Source of the DNA: Acinetobacter tjernbergiae DSM 14971 = CIP 107465 | GTDB lineage: Bacteria; Pseudomonadota; Gammaproteobacteria; Pseudomonadales; Moraxellaceae | Assembly (NCBI RefSeq): GCF_000374425.1 | Contig: NZ_KB894358.1 | Location: 113,845 to 177,844, forward strand | DNA: 64,000 nucleotides | Direction of reading: 5' to 3' | Shown here: one piece after another, positions 46,211-54,830 of the stretch | Layout: every line of letters starts with the position of its first letter | Position numbering within the stretch: position 1 is the first letter of the stretch | Position numbers and translations under genes: made by a program | Notes under the pieces: generated by a model | Databases searched by the model: none | What the model was told of the DNA's origin: nothing | What the model saw: the letters and a program-made list of their open reading frames with translations, nothing else

Positions 46211-48181
46211 TTAAGCTTTTATTTTAATTGCTTTACAAGCTGGAATAGTTTGATCTGCAATCTTAATATTTACAGTACCTGAATAACGTTTTGCTAACTC
46301 ACGCTCTTCTGTTGTAGGTGCTATATAACCATTTCTTTCTGTATCATCTTTTAACTTGTCATACAAATTATTATAAACTAATTGATAGCCTGCATATACA
46401 TTAGACCATACCACAGTCTTGTCTTTAAAATTACTTAAGTTGATTCCTGTTGGTTGTCCTGCTAGTAAATTATGTAGATTAATTTTAGCACCTGTCCCCG
46501 TACTGAGATTTAATCCAAATAAGACACCATCAACATTCCCAAACTTCGGATTAGAGAAAATCATCCGTACTGTCAAAGATTTATCAGTTGCTGAGAAGGA
46601 TGTTCCACCAGTTGTACCAATACGATACTGGATTTGATCATTACTATCAGTAATTGTTCCATCCGAATTTAAAGTTTTAACAGTACCACACACACCCGTC
46701 ATATTAGTTGACGTTGAATTATTCTTGATATCCGTACGAATATCACCATTCTCATCAATAACAATTCCTATATCGACACCAGGTATATTCGACTCCTCAA
46801 ACTTAAAGTTTAAGGTTGCATATAATGGGAAGATATATGACTGGTTAGCTTTAACATTTTTTTCCGTCTTAAAAACATCTTTAGCTAAATAACTAACAGG
46901 ATTAACTTTGACAATATCGATCACACCTTTATATGTTTGATTGGCAATTGTATGCTGCCATGAACCTAAATGAGTTGTATCAACTGTATCACTGTCCTTT
47001 ATTTTTGTTAATTCTCTATAAATAGCTTCAGTTCCAGTAATGGTCGTACCATTCAGAATCTTCCCTTTCTGAATGATTAAATCTTCAGCAACATTATTAT
47101 TAAAGCTAAAATGTAATGGTTGATTCGGATTAAGCGTTCTAGTAATCGGGTTAAGCCAAGCATTCTGTGGATTAACATTCATTTTTACTGGTTTAACTTT
47201 AGTTGTTAAAATATAAGGAGCTAACACGATATCTTTTATTATTGTTGCGGGACCTTTCCACTGCTGCCCGTATCCAAGAATATATCCTTGACGGTCTGAT
47301 AATAATAAAAAACTCCCCATCGAATGTAACAAATTACTCTGATTTCCATTAGTACATGCTGTATATGTACTCTTATTACATCCAAAAAAACCATCTGGTC
47401 TAGCTGTTGTCGTAGCGACACCATCACCACTGGCTTTTGCAACTGGTGGATCAGCTTGCCAAACGCCTGTATTGGACACATTTAGGAGCTGTATCAATAT
47501 TTCAAATGCTTGTTGCTTAGAAAGATTGTCCACTTTTAACCATGGTTTTAATATATCTATATATTCACCACTAGAAAGCTCTTGAACACCAATATCCTTT
47601 GAAACATCTATCAATTTATCTTTTTTATCTTGAGTTAGTTCAGTGAGCTGAATATCCCCAGCCACATTATCTTCTCTTTCAATACCTAAACCTTGAAAAA
47701 TATTGATTAAAGCTAAAGCAACATGAATAGTTTCATCATCAATATCAAGCGCAGTGGGTGTTTTTCCTGTAAGTGCTGCAGCTAAATCAATTAAACGTAT
47801 TCTGGGTGGAGTTGCTAGTTTTAATTTGGAAATATCATCTAATTTAATAGTTCCTAAACTAATTTTACGTGGGCTCTTCCCTTGAATATAAAATGTGACA
47901 TTGTCGCCTAATTTACATGCGCCAGTAGCAATATTCCCAACTATCTTTGTCGCAAAATGATTTACTTTATCGGTACTACAATCAAAATTAAGTCCAGCAA
48001 TTGGATAATCTACTACAAAAGATAAACAGTCAGTCGCAGAAACATCACAACTTGTATTTTCTGTAATACCATTAACACCATTATTTGGATTTTCATTAAT
48101 ATTGGCGCTTTCGCCACCACAACCATTCAATAAAATTGCAATTGTTGATAATGCAAATGGTAATAATATTTTCCTATTCAT
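46211..48181 (-). CDS. filF: Fil locus lipoprotein FilF
   Basis: This is a 656-residue predicted surface lipoprotein with lipobox LNGC at about residue 21 and Gly/Ser/Asn-rich linker after the Cys. The mature protein has a helical N-terminal half (LTGKTPTALDIDDETIHVAL) and a beta-rich C-terminal half. In Acinetobacter such proteins are annotated FilF, a putative pilus-assembly protein studied as a vaccine antigen; the name is by position and memory. It is the last gene of the filA-F order and ends at a terminator. Function in export or anchoring of FilA is inferred. Confidence 0.75.
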   Translation of the reverse strand: MNRKILLPFALSTIAILLNGCGGESANINENPNNGVNGITENTSCDVSATDCLSFVVDYPIAGLNFDCSTDKVNHFATKIVGNIATGACKLGDNVTFYIQGKSPRKISLGTIKLDDISKLKLATPPRIRLIDLAAALTGKTPTALDIDDETIHVALALINIFQGLGIEREDNVAGDIQLTELTQDKKDKLIDVSKDIGVQELSSGEYIDILKPWLKVDNLSKQQAFEILIQLLNVSNTGVWQADPPVAKASGDGVATTTARPDGFFGCNKSTYTACTNGNQSNLLHSMGSFLLLSDRQGYILGYGQQWKGPATIIKDIVLAPYILTTKVKPVKMNVNPQNAWLNPITRTLNPNQPLHFSFNNNVAEDLIIQKGKILNGTTITGTEAIYRELTKIKDSDTVDTTHLGSWQHTIANQTYKGVIDIVKVNPVSYLAKDVFKTEKNVKANQSYIFPLYATLNFKFEESNIPGVDIGIVIDENGDIRTDIKNNSTSTNMTGVCGTVKTLNSDGTITDSNDQIQYRIGTTGGTSFSATDKSLTVRMIFSNPKFGNVDGVLFGLNLSTGTGAKINLHNLLAGQPTGINLSNFKDKTVVWSNVYAGYQLVYNNLYDKLKDDTERNGYIAPTTEERELAKRYSGTVNIKIADQTIPACKAIKIKA

Positions 48182-48204
48182 ACTTTATATATCCTAAATT
48201 CTTG

Positions 48205-49407
48205 TTACTGTAAGACAGAAATACGCACCTGTCCCTGATTAGAAAGTTCTTTTTCTGAAACATCCACAGCAGAAGCTAAAGGTGTAATCATCATATAATA
48301 TGCATTGGCAGGAACTTTTATTATTCCTTGTATCGCAGCATGTTGAAACAAAGTCGCTGTTGTACTTCCATTTTTAAATCCACTTACACCTTCTTGAATA
48401 CAACCGTTTTCATCAAGAAATACAACTAATGGCCAATAATAATGTGGTTTTTCATTACTTGATGCATAAGAATCGATTTGCATAAACTGAATTGAACTGT
48501 CTAATTTAACCAATTCGTATTCAAATTTTTCCTTCAATGGCTTCGTCGGCCAAAGCCCAATTTCCTTTTGAGGTGTCAACGTTTTAATAGATTTGGAATA
48601 GTCTTTTATGAAACAACGATCATTCTCAAATGCCAAAGCTAACTCTTGAGGAGATAAGCGTATATAATTTTTTGACAAACTAATAGGCGCATTTGATTGC
48701 TGTGCTTTATTCATAAACTTATCTAATACGGAACGACTAATCCCTTTTTTACGTTCAATCGTTTCTAATCGACCAGTACCATCTGGCATCATATAAAAGC
48801 GTTTTTTACCTTCTAAATTGAACTCTTGATTCTCTAAATATTCGTTATTTACATATTCAATTCCATCAACGCTAGAAAAAGCAGCACTATTTAGCTCAGT
48901 ATCACTATTGGAATTAATATCAGAGGTTTCTTTATTCAAAGATTTAGAAGGGTCTTTTTTTTCGGAAATTATAACTTTCGCATCTTCCTGAGCGTTTATT
49001 TGACTTTTCCCAAATTGTTTTAACTGATTAGTTTCAGAATGTTCTACCAGACTATTTTCCTTAGTCTGGTTCATCGTGCTGACAGTATTAAGATTTACAT
49101 CTTTTGTCAATGGCACTGTCAATTCAAAGCGAGGATTGACCGGAGTCTTTGTTACGACTGCTTGTTTTTCAAAACTTTCTCGCTTAGCTTCAGGTACATT
49201 ATTCGACTGTTTTGATTTATCCGCAACATTACGGTTGTGTATAAGTTCAGAGGAATTTTTTGATATTTTTTTAGGCACAATCATTGGCCGGCCATCAGGA
49301 CCAATGATTGTGTAAAAACCATCTGCATATAAATTTGATCCATTTGCTAATAATATGCATAAACTCAACATAGCAAATTTAGATCGACTCATCATTTTCT
49401 TTTGCAT
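48205..49407 (-). CDS. filE: Fil locus exported protein FilE
   Basis: This exported protein of about 400 residues has a signal peptide (FAMLSLCILLANGSNLYA) followed by DGFYTIIGPDGRPMIVPKK, a short conserved-looking motif. A long Ser/Asn/Lys-rich low-complexity middle (about residues 40-180) leads to a folded C-terminal region. The ATG at 49405-49407 overlaps the filD stop as TAATG; an in-frame ATG two codons upstream is also possible. No enzymatic motif is seen. Within the locus it may be a periplasmic or surface accessory factor. Confidence 0.7.
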   Translation of the reverse strand: MQKKMMSRSKFAMLSLCILLANGSNLYADGFYTIIGPDGRPMIVPKKISKNSSELIHNRNVADKSKQSNNVPEAKRESFEKQAVVTKTPVNPRFELTVPLTKDVNLNTVSTMNQTKENSLVEHSETNQLKQFGKSQINAQEDAKVIISEKKDPSKSLNKETSDINSNSDTELNSAAFSSVDGIEYVNNEYLENQEFNLEGKKRFYMMPDGTGRLETIERKKGISRSVLDKFMNKAQQSNAPISLSKNYIRLSPQELALAFENDRCFIKDYSKSIKTLTPQKEIGLWPTKPLKEKFEYELVKLDSSIQFMQIDSYASSNEKPHYYWPLVVFLDENGCIQEGVSGFKNGSTTATLFQHAAIQGIIKVPANAYYMMITPLASAVDVSEKELSNQGQVRISVLQ

Positions 49408-51074
49408 TACCATCTTGTTCTATAGTTAATACCAAGTAAAGTTACTTTAGTATTTGTTTTAACATCCAAACCAGCATATGGATTTAATAAAATATTACCG
49501 ACACCAGTTTGATTTGACAAACTACTTGTATTTGCCGGAATATCATCACGACTACGCAAAAAGCCTAGCGATAAATCTAAATCAGTATCTTGATCAAAAC
49601 GGTAACCAATCCCCAAGCCAAACAATTGTGCATTATTAATTGGCACCATTGTGTTTCGCTTATCATCTGGAATTGAACTTGTTCGTGGTTCATATCCCAT
49701 ACGCAACTTCAAACGATCCGTTGCTGAATACTCAAAACCAATCCCCCAACGCCATGATGACTGGAATTTCAAAGGCAATGCTAATGAACGATCTGTCACA
49801 TCTGCTGATAATAGTTTTGCAACTTTCAATAATGAAATTTGTCTATCAAATTCAAACTTAAATTTGTCCCATGCAGAGAAGTCGGTCCAACCAACATCAA
49901 AGTTCATTTGTAAATCAGGGAAAATATTATATTTTATCCCTGCTTTAAAATGTTGTGGATATTTAAAATCCATAGCAACTAAACCAGATTCAACATCTGG
50001 AACATAGCCAGGTAATCCGAGAATCGCAGCTAGAATTTGTCCAGTTGCAGAAGAATTAAGACCTGCCACCAATTGTTGCGGAGCAGTTGCGTTATTAATT
50101 AAATATTTTCCATGCAATCGCATTTTCGCTTCGCTTTGGTAAACCATACCAAAGCTAAAATCATCTGTCGGTTCCCAAAGTACACCTAAGTTATAGCTTG
50201 GACTAAGTGACTGCTCTAGCGAAACATCTAATGAGCCCATTTTATTAAATGGATTCATACCCTCCTTTGCATTACACATACCAAATAACAATAGGTCAGT
50301 GATAATATCGCCATTATCTTTAAAGGGTCCACAAACAACTTCATCGACCATACGCAAGACCCCAATCATTTCATTTGGGAAGCGCAGGTCTGTTTTCATT
50401 GCAATTGCTTGATAAGACATACCAAAAGATGCACCAATCGAAAGGTGATCATTTACTTGATAAGCAAAGGATGGAGAGAGATAAGTGATACGCTCTAAGG
50501 CAACCTGTTGTCCCATATAATTACTAGGGTTACCATCTTCTGCTCCAAAACCTGCCACTAAAGGTGCATATATTGCTGTAGCATAGGTTACTTTTGAACC
50601 TGGAGGTTTATAGGCAATACCTGCGGTTGGTGCAGCTAAAGGAGAATTTGGTCCTAAATCTACAATCTTTTTAAGAATCGGCACATAAATACTTGCATAT
50701 TCAACGTCCCCACTCACCGTACCTTTAAAATCCGTACAAATATTAGAGTCGACCTCAGGTCCATCATTACATACGAGTGGATCATCTGAATAACCAAAAA
50801 CATTATATCCCGCTGGGGCAGAATAGTCTCTTTTGATTGCAAAGTTCGCTAAAATACCTTGTACATCGGTTTGTAAGCCATCAATTTTCGTCAATGCAGC
50901 TGGGTTAAAATGTACAGCACTAATTCCAGGAGGATCTGCAGTAACGGCATTTCCCAATGCAAGAGACCTTAAATCAACCGATAAATCTTGCCCCAATTGG
51001 GCATTTGCAATATTTGATAGTCCTGCAACAAAAATAGCTATCGCTAAAGGACATAACTTAGGATATTTCACCAT
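49407..51074 (-). CDS. filD: Fil locus outer-membrane protein FilD (FadL/OmpP1-like)
   Basis: This 555-residue beta-barrel precursor has signal peptide AIAIFVAGLSNIANA and the FadL-family start GQDLSVDLRSLALGNAVTAD with ISAVHFNPAALTKIDG. The C-terminus ends with an aromatic Trp (LLGINYRTRW), as outer-membrane barrels do. FadL proteins carry hydrophobic compounds, but in this locus a role in protein export is as likely. It is followed by filE with overlapping stop and start. Confidence 0.8.
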   Translation of the reverse strand: MVKYPKLCPLAIAIFVAGLSNIANAQLGQDLSVDLRSLALGNAVTADPPGISAVHFNPAALTKIDGLQTDVQGILANFAIKRDYSAPAGYNVFGYSDDPLVCNDGPEVDSNICTDFKGTVSGDVEYASIYVPILKKIVDLGPNSPLAAPTAGIAYKPPGSKVTYATAIYAPLVAGFGAEDGNPSNYMGQQVALERITYLSPSFAYQVNDHLSIGASFGMSYQAIAMKTDLRFPNEMIGVLRMVDEVVCGPFKDNGDIITDLLLFGMCNAKEGMNPFNKMGSLDVSLEQSLSPSYNLGVLWEPTDDFSFGMVYQSEAKMRLHGKYLINNATAPQQLVAGLNSSATGQILAAILGLPGYVPDVESGLVAMDFKYPQHFKAGIKYNIFPDLQMNFDVGWTDFSAWDKFKFEFDRQISLLKVAKLLSADVTDRSLALPLKFQSSWRWGIGFEYSATDRLKLRMGYEPRTSSIPDDKRNTMVPINNAQLFGLGIGYRFDQDTDLDLSLGFLRSRDDIPANTSSLSNQTGVGNILLNPYAGLDVKTNTKVTLLGINYRTRW

Positions 51075-51083
51075 TACATCTCC

Positions 51084-52199
51084 TTAGCGTATTTTTTTGC
51101 CAAAACCTATGATATCTAACGGGAATGATAATCCTAGAGATACATCTGGCGCATCTTCTGTTAATCCAATACCAACCGTTCCATTCACAATAGTTTCTGG
51201 CGATACTCTCACACCAAGAGCAAATGACAACATTGCACTACTTTGATCGGCTGACTGATAGCTCTCGCCATTTTTAAAATAGAATTTTGCGCCTGTATTA
51301 AAGCTTTGTTGATACGACATGGTTAGTGATACATCATAGTTAAATGAGTACGCAAAACCGAAAGAAAAACCACCACTTAAACCTGGATCAAAACTCTCCA
51401 ACGTACGTGAACCACGTAATTGATTTAAACCTGTTTCTTTTAAACCATAGTTTGCTGAAACCGAGCTAAAAAGAACTACTGGATCAATATATTTACGAGT
51501 ACTTGCTCCAACCCCAGCAGAATAATAGCCTTTACCTGTTGATAGTTCATCGATACCAATTTCATATGGACTATCACCTGTTTTAGTTGATAAATTACCA
51601 AATAAGACTAAAGGAAGACGACCTTGTTTTAACGGGAATGGTTCCCAACGAGCACCAAATGAAATATCACCAAGACCAGCTGTAGTTGTATCCTGTAATA
51701 GATCTTTTTTAGCCATCAATGGGATGGATGTAGAAAGTGTGAGATTATCCAAAAAACCATATTGAACAGTGAACGTATTTGTCAATGTATGATTCGCATC
51801 TTCTTCAACACGTAATCGAGCTAATGCACTCGTACTATCACTCGTTGCTAAATCAATTCGACTATCACGATAATAAGTATAATCAATATCATAGTAAGAC
51901 GAAAAAACACCTGTCTTGATTAAAGAATACTGACGCTCATTGGAAGTGAATACTTCTTGCAAATTTGTTTCTTTAGTTGCATCACCTTCTTGCTTTTGCA
52001 AGGCATTAGCTGCTTGATTTGCATCACTTCCTGCTGATGAGCTAGTATCACTCGTTTTCGTAACTGAAGCATCAGTATCAGATGATGCTTGAACTTGCTC
52101 AGTTGGGTTGACTGGAGGTTGCTCTTCCGCATAAATTACTGAAGTGATTGTGCTTAAACTTAACGCCAGCACACTCATGTTCATCCATTGATTATTCAT
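51084..52199 (-). CDS. filC: Fil locus outer-membrane transporter FilC (Fap-transporter-like)
   Basis: This 371-residue protein has a signal peptide, then an Asp/Ser/Gln-rich, helix-prone N-terminal segment (about residues 30-85, SDANQAANALQKQEGDATKE). A beta-barrel follows with YGFLDNLTLSTSIPLMAKK and GLGDISFGARWEPF, the pattern of the 'meta-pathway phenol degradation' barrel family. The amyloid transporter FapF of Pseudomonas has this same layout, as far as I recall. I infer a secretion pore for FilA. It is 10 bases from filD and 44 from filB. Confidence 0.75.
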   Translation of the reverse strand: MNNQWMNMSVLALSLSTITSVIYAEEQPPVNPTEQVQASSDTDASVTKTSDTSSSAGSDANQAANALQKQEGDATKETNLQEVFTSNERQYSLIKTGVFSSYYDIDYTYYRDSRIDLATSDSTSALARLRVEEDANHTLTNTFTVQYGFLDNLTLSTSIPLMAKKDLLQDTTTAGLGDISFGARWEPFPLKQGRLPLVLFGNLSTKTGDSPYEIGIDELSTGKGYYSAGVGASTRKYIDPVVLFSSVSANYGLKETGLNQLRGSRTLESFDPGLSGGFSFGFAYSFNYDVSLTMSYQQSFNTGAKFYFKNGESYQSADQSSAMLSFALGVRVSPETIVNGTVGIGLTEDAPDVSLGLSFPLDIIGFGKKIR

Positions 52200-52243
52200 T
52201 ATGACGTCCTACTTATGCATTTAATTTACTAAAATTTAGATGA

Positions 52244-53077
52244 TTATTTACGCTTATAGTACATTCGCATATAAGTCGTGATTGGCTTATTGTAGTTATC
52301 AGACTTTGGGTCAGAATCCAATACACGACGCATAGTTGATGCTTTATCTGCAATACGCTCAATTTTTTGATTTGGAAACTGAATTTCAGCTAGAGCATAT
52401 CTATTTATTGTAGCATCGTCGACATGTCGCATATCAGCATCCTGCAATGCCAATAAATCCTTACGATATTGCTCAGGCACATCAATAATAAATAACGTAT
52501 TATTATCCCAAATCTCTTTAAAACGAGACTCATCAAAACTAATATTACCTAGCGATGGATCTGCGACATAAACTCGTCCATCTTTATATGCTTTATATAC
52601 GACAAAATGCTTAAAACCTGCATAAGTAATCGGAACAATTGCGGGTTGCTTAAGAGCAGTTAAATCAGAAAATTCACCGCGATAACCACCACTATTTAAA
52701 CCTAGAGCTGTTACAAACCGTTTCATATCTAAAAGAGAAAAACTTCTTCGCTCAATAATACGTTGGTATTCACCATATTGAAGCAGCCCAGTCATAGTCT
52801 GCTGCTCAGTAAGTTTTAAACCACCGTATCCATTTAAAAGAGTAGTTAAAGCTGCAGAACCGCAACTATAATCATAGGCTTGACGAACAATTCCACGAAA
52901 CTGATCCGCTACGGCAGGCTTAATTGTCACTGCTTCACGATGATTCCGTGTGAATGAAGGATTTCTAGAATCCAAAGTTTCTGTGTAATACACAGTCCCT
53001 TCTGGTTTTTTTTCTATTTCGAAGGCTTGCGTTGTAAAGTAATACATCAATGCAGAGCCTAGAGCAATCTCTAACAT
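52244..53077 (-). CDS. filB: Fil locus C39-family cysteine peptidase FilB
   Basis: This 277-residue protein has a short hydrophobic N-terminus and a C39-type peptidase fold. The catalytic set is visible: Gln66 and Cys72 in RQAYDYSCGSAALTTLL, His157 in YAGFKHFVVYKA and Asp173 in YVADPSLGNIS. C39 domains cut leader peptides, often after double-glycine motifs, and FapD of the Fap amyloid system is of this type. The probable substrate is FilA, encoded just upstream. No transporter ATPase domain is attached. A C-terminal tail of about 70 residues has no recognised motif. Confidence 0.85.
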   Translation of the reverse strand: MLEIALGSALMYYFTTQAFEIEKKPEGTVYYTETLDSRNPSFTRNHREAVTIKPAVADQFRGIVRQAYDYSCGSAALTTLLNGYGGLKLTEQQTMTGLLQYGEYQRIIERRSFSLLDMKRFVTALGLNSGGYRGEFSDLTALKQPAIVPITYAGFKHFVVYKAYKDGRVYVADPSLGNISFDESRFKEIWDNNTLFIIDVPEQYRKDLLALQDADMRHVDDATINRYALAEIQFPNQKIERIADKASTMRRVLDSDPKSDNYNKPITTYMRMYYKRK

Positions 53078-53364
53078 AATTCTCTTTTCTTAACAGCGGC
53101 ATTACTTGCCTTATTCATTTTATTCTTAGCGTCCATGACACTACGTCCCTGTCTGTTGAAGATACCTTTTTTTATAAAAAAAAACAGCATTTTTTTAGTT
53201 TTTTTTGACGAAATGTAGCAAAACTTAATGTTCAGTAAACTTATAGAACAAATTAGTGATTAATGTTGCATTTCAATAAAAAATCTAAAATAAATTTCAT
53301 GATTAAAAAATATTTGCCCAATAAAAAAAGCGCATCATGTGCGCTTTTTTTATTAAACTAAAAC
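53078..53364. other. filA-filB intergenic region
   Basis: These 287 AT-rich bases contain the filA terminator near the right end (53323-53351). No further gene is seen. They may include a second promoter for filB-F; none was pinned down. Confidence 0.5.
53323..53351 (-). terminator. Terminator between filA and filB
   Basis: AGCGCA/TGCGCT stem with a TCATG loop and seven-base A and T flanks; on the minus strand T follows the stem, 13 bases after the filA stop. Partial readthrough would make filA the most abundant product of the locus. Confidence 0.87.
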
Positions 53365-54342
53365 TTAGTGACCAGAAATTGTGATACGAGTACCAGCAAC
53401 ATCACCTGCACCTACGTTATAGTAAGTTTGCATGCCTTGAACTTCGATATCACCAATTGAACCAGCAGCAGCGCTACCTAACTTAACACTTTGAACATAC
53501 AAATCAGTTTTCGGAGTAGAAGCACCTGAACCAGTGATAATTTGTAGGAAACCATTACCCGTAGTTGCAGAAGCACCATATACACTTACTTTTGCATTTA
53601 CAGTTAAATCTGTGCCATTTGCATCAGCAACTTTAATGCTACCGATACGAATTTCACCAGCTGGGCGGCTTGCAGCAGTAGAAGCTGTTGAATTATCCAA
53701 AATACCAAGGTTTGTAATTTCTAAACCACCTTGCATAGTTGTATTCAACATGATCATTGCACCTTGAGGAGCAGCACCCAATTGAATATTTGCACTAGTT
53801 ACGCCAGTTTTTAAAGTTAAACCAGATAAAATTGCATTGTAGTTAGAAGCAGTATCACCACGACGAATGTTACTTGCACTTGTAGCGCCAGAAGCAGAAA
53901 CACCAATTTCACCGATGTTAATTGTCAAGCCTGAAACTTGTGCAGCAACGTTTAAGAATGCAGAGTTAGCACCACCAACACCAGCATCTGTATCAATCAC
54001 GATATCAGCTAAGTTGTGTGAAGCTAAAAGTGAAGTAGCATTTGGAGAAATCACGATACCATTAGTAGCTGTAGCACCAGTACCATTTGCTTTAATTACG
54101 ATTGCACCAGCAACACCAGTACCACCAAAGCCAGCTGTACCAGCTGTACCAGCTGCAGCCAAACCATCGTTATCGTGAATTAAAACTTTTTCGATTTCAA
54201 TTTTTGAAATACCGATACCTAAATTGATACCGTCTTGACCTGTTGCAGCGCTTAGTGCAGCATCATCCATTGACTGCATAGCCATTGCATTTGCGCTAAT
54301 CGCCATTGAAGAAACTAAAGCTAGTTTAGTAAACATTTTCAT
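53365..54342 (-). CDS. filA: Fil locus exported Gly/Ala/Thr-rich protein FilA
   Basis: This 325-residue exported protein is probably the main surface product of the locus. It has a signal peptide (KLALVSSMAISANAMAMQ), then MDDAALSAATGQDG at residues 25-38, a motif found after signal peptides of related Pseudomonas and Acinetobacter proteins. The rest is rich in Gly, Ala, Thr, Ser, Asn and Ile with beta-strand periodicity and no Cys or Trp, as in fibre or amyloid subunits. The start is the ATG at 54340-54342, with GGGAGAG eight bases upstream. A terminator separates it from filB. Confidence 0.8.
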   Translation of the reverse strand: MKMFTKLALVSSMAISANAMAMQSMDDAALSAATGQDGINLGIGISKIEIEKVLIHDNDGLAAAGTAGTAGFGGTGVAGAIVIKANGTGATATNGIVISPNATSLLASHNLADIVIDTDAGVGGANSAFLNVAAQVSGLTINIGEIGVSASGATSASNIRRGDTASNYNAILSGLTLKTGVTSANIQLGAAPQGAMIMLNTTMQGGLEITNLGILDNSTASTAASRPAGEIRIGSIKVADANGTDLTVNAKVSVYGASATTGNGFLQIITGSGASTPKTDLYVQSVKLGSAAAGSIGDIEVQGMQTYYNVGAGDVAGTRITISGH

Positions 54343-54830
54343 TGAGCACTCTCCCAAGAGCATTTATTTTTTGACTTACACTACTCTAAACTGTCCACTG
54401 TCGTTTTTTTCTTAATGACAACTTGAACTTCCGATCCTTGAGTAGTTCGCTTAGCAAGTACTAAATTACAGGTTTGTTATTTTATGTTCAACTCCTGTTA
54501 ACCGTTTTTTGTACACAACCCGATAAACGGCATTAGCAATGTTAGATCTTTAATTCTTCTTCATTTAGCAACATCAAGAAAGATCTAAATATTTTAACCA
54601 CCTTTTTTTACTTGCAGGTAATATCTGATAAAAATCTCCACTTGTCGACTAAATACACCCGTTATCAAAATACAAACAAAATCTCTTTTTTATAATGAAA
54701 TTTGAAATAAAATACATTTTAAAGCAACTTAATAGCCCAAAAAATTAAATATTAAACAGCTTTCAAGACTATAAAAGATCAGTAGAATTTTTATGATTGT
54801 AGTACAATTCATTTTTCTAAATGTATGTGA
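54343..54830. promoter_or_regulatory. Divergent intergenic region between filA and pabB
   Basis: This 488-base AT-rich gap should hold the fil promoter and the pabB promoter. A minus-strand TTGTCA (a -35-like hexamer) lies about 65 bases upstream of filA with no strong -10 at the right distance, and I see no sigma-54 (GG-N10-GC) element. The length suggests regulation, but no known operator was recognised. Confidence 0.4.

Noticed and set aside
49407..51074. FilD as an ordinary fatty-acid transporter unrelated to the locus
   Set aside because: The FadL signature is real, but overlap with filE and conserved order argue it belongs to the fil unit; fatty-acid transport itself is not excluded.
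53534..54178. Long plus-strand frames antisense to filA
   Set aside because: They mirror the Gly/Ala/Thr-rich filA codons; filA has the signal peptide and ribosome-binding site.
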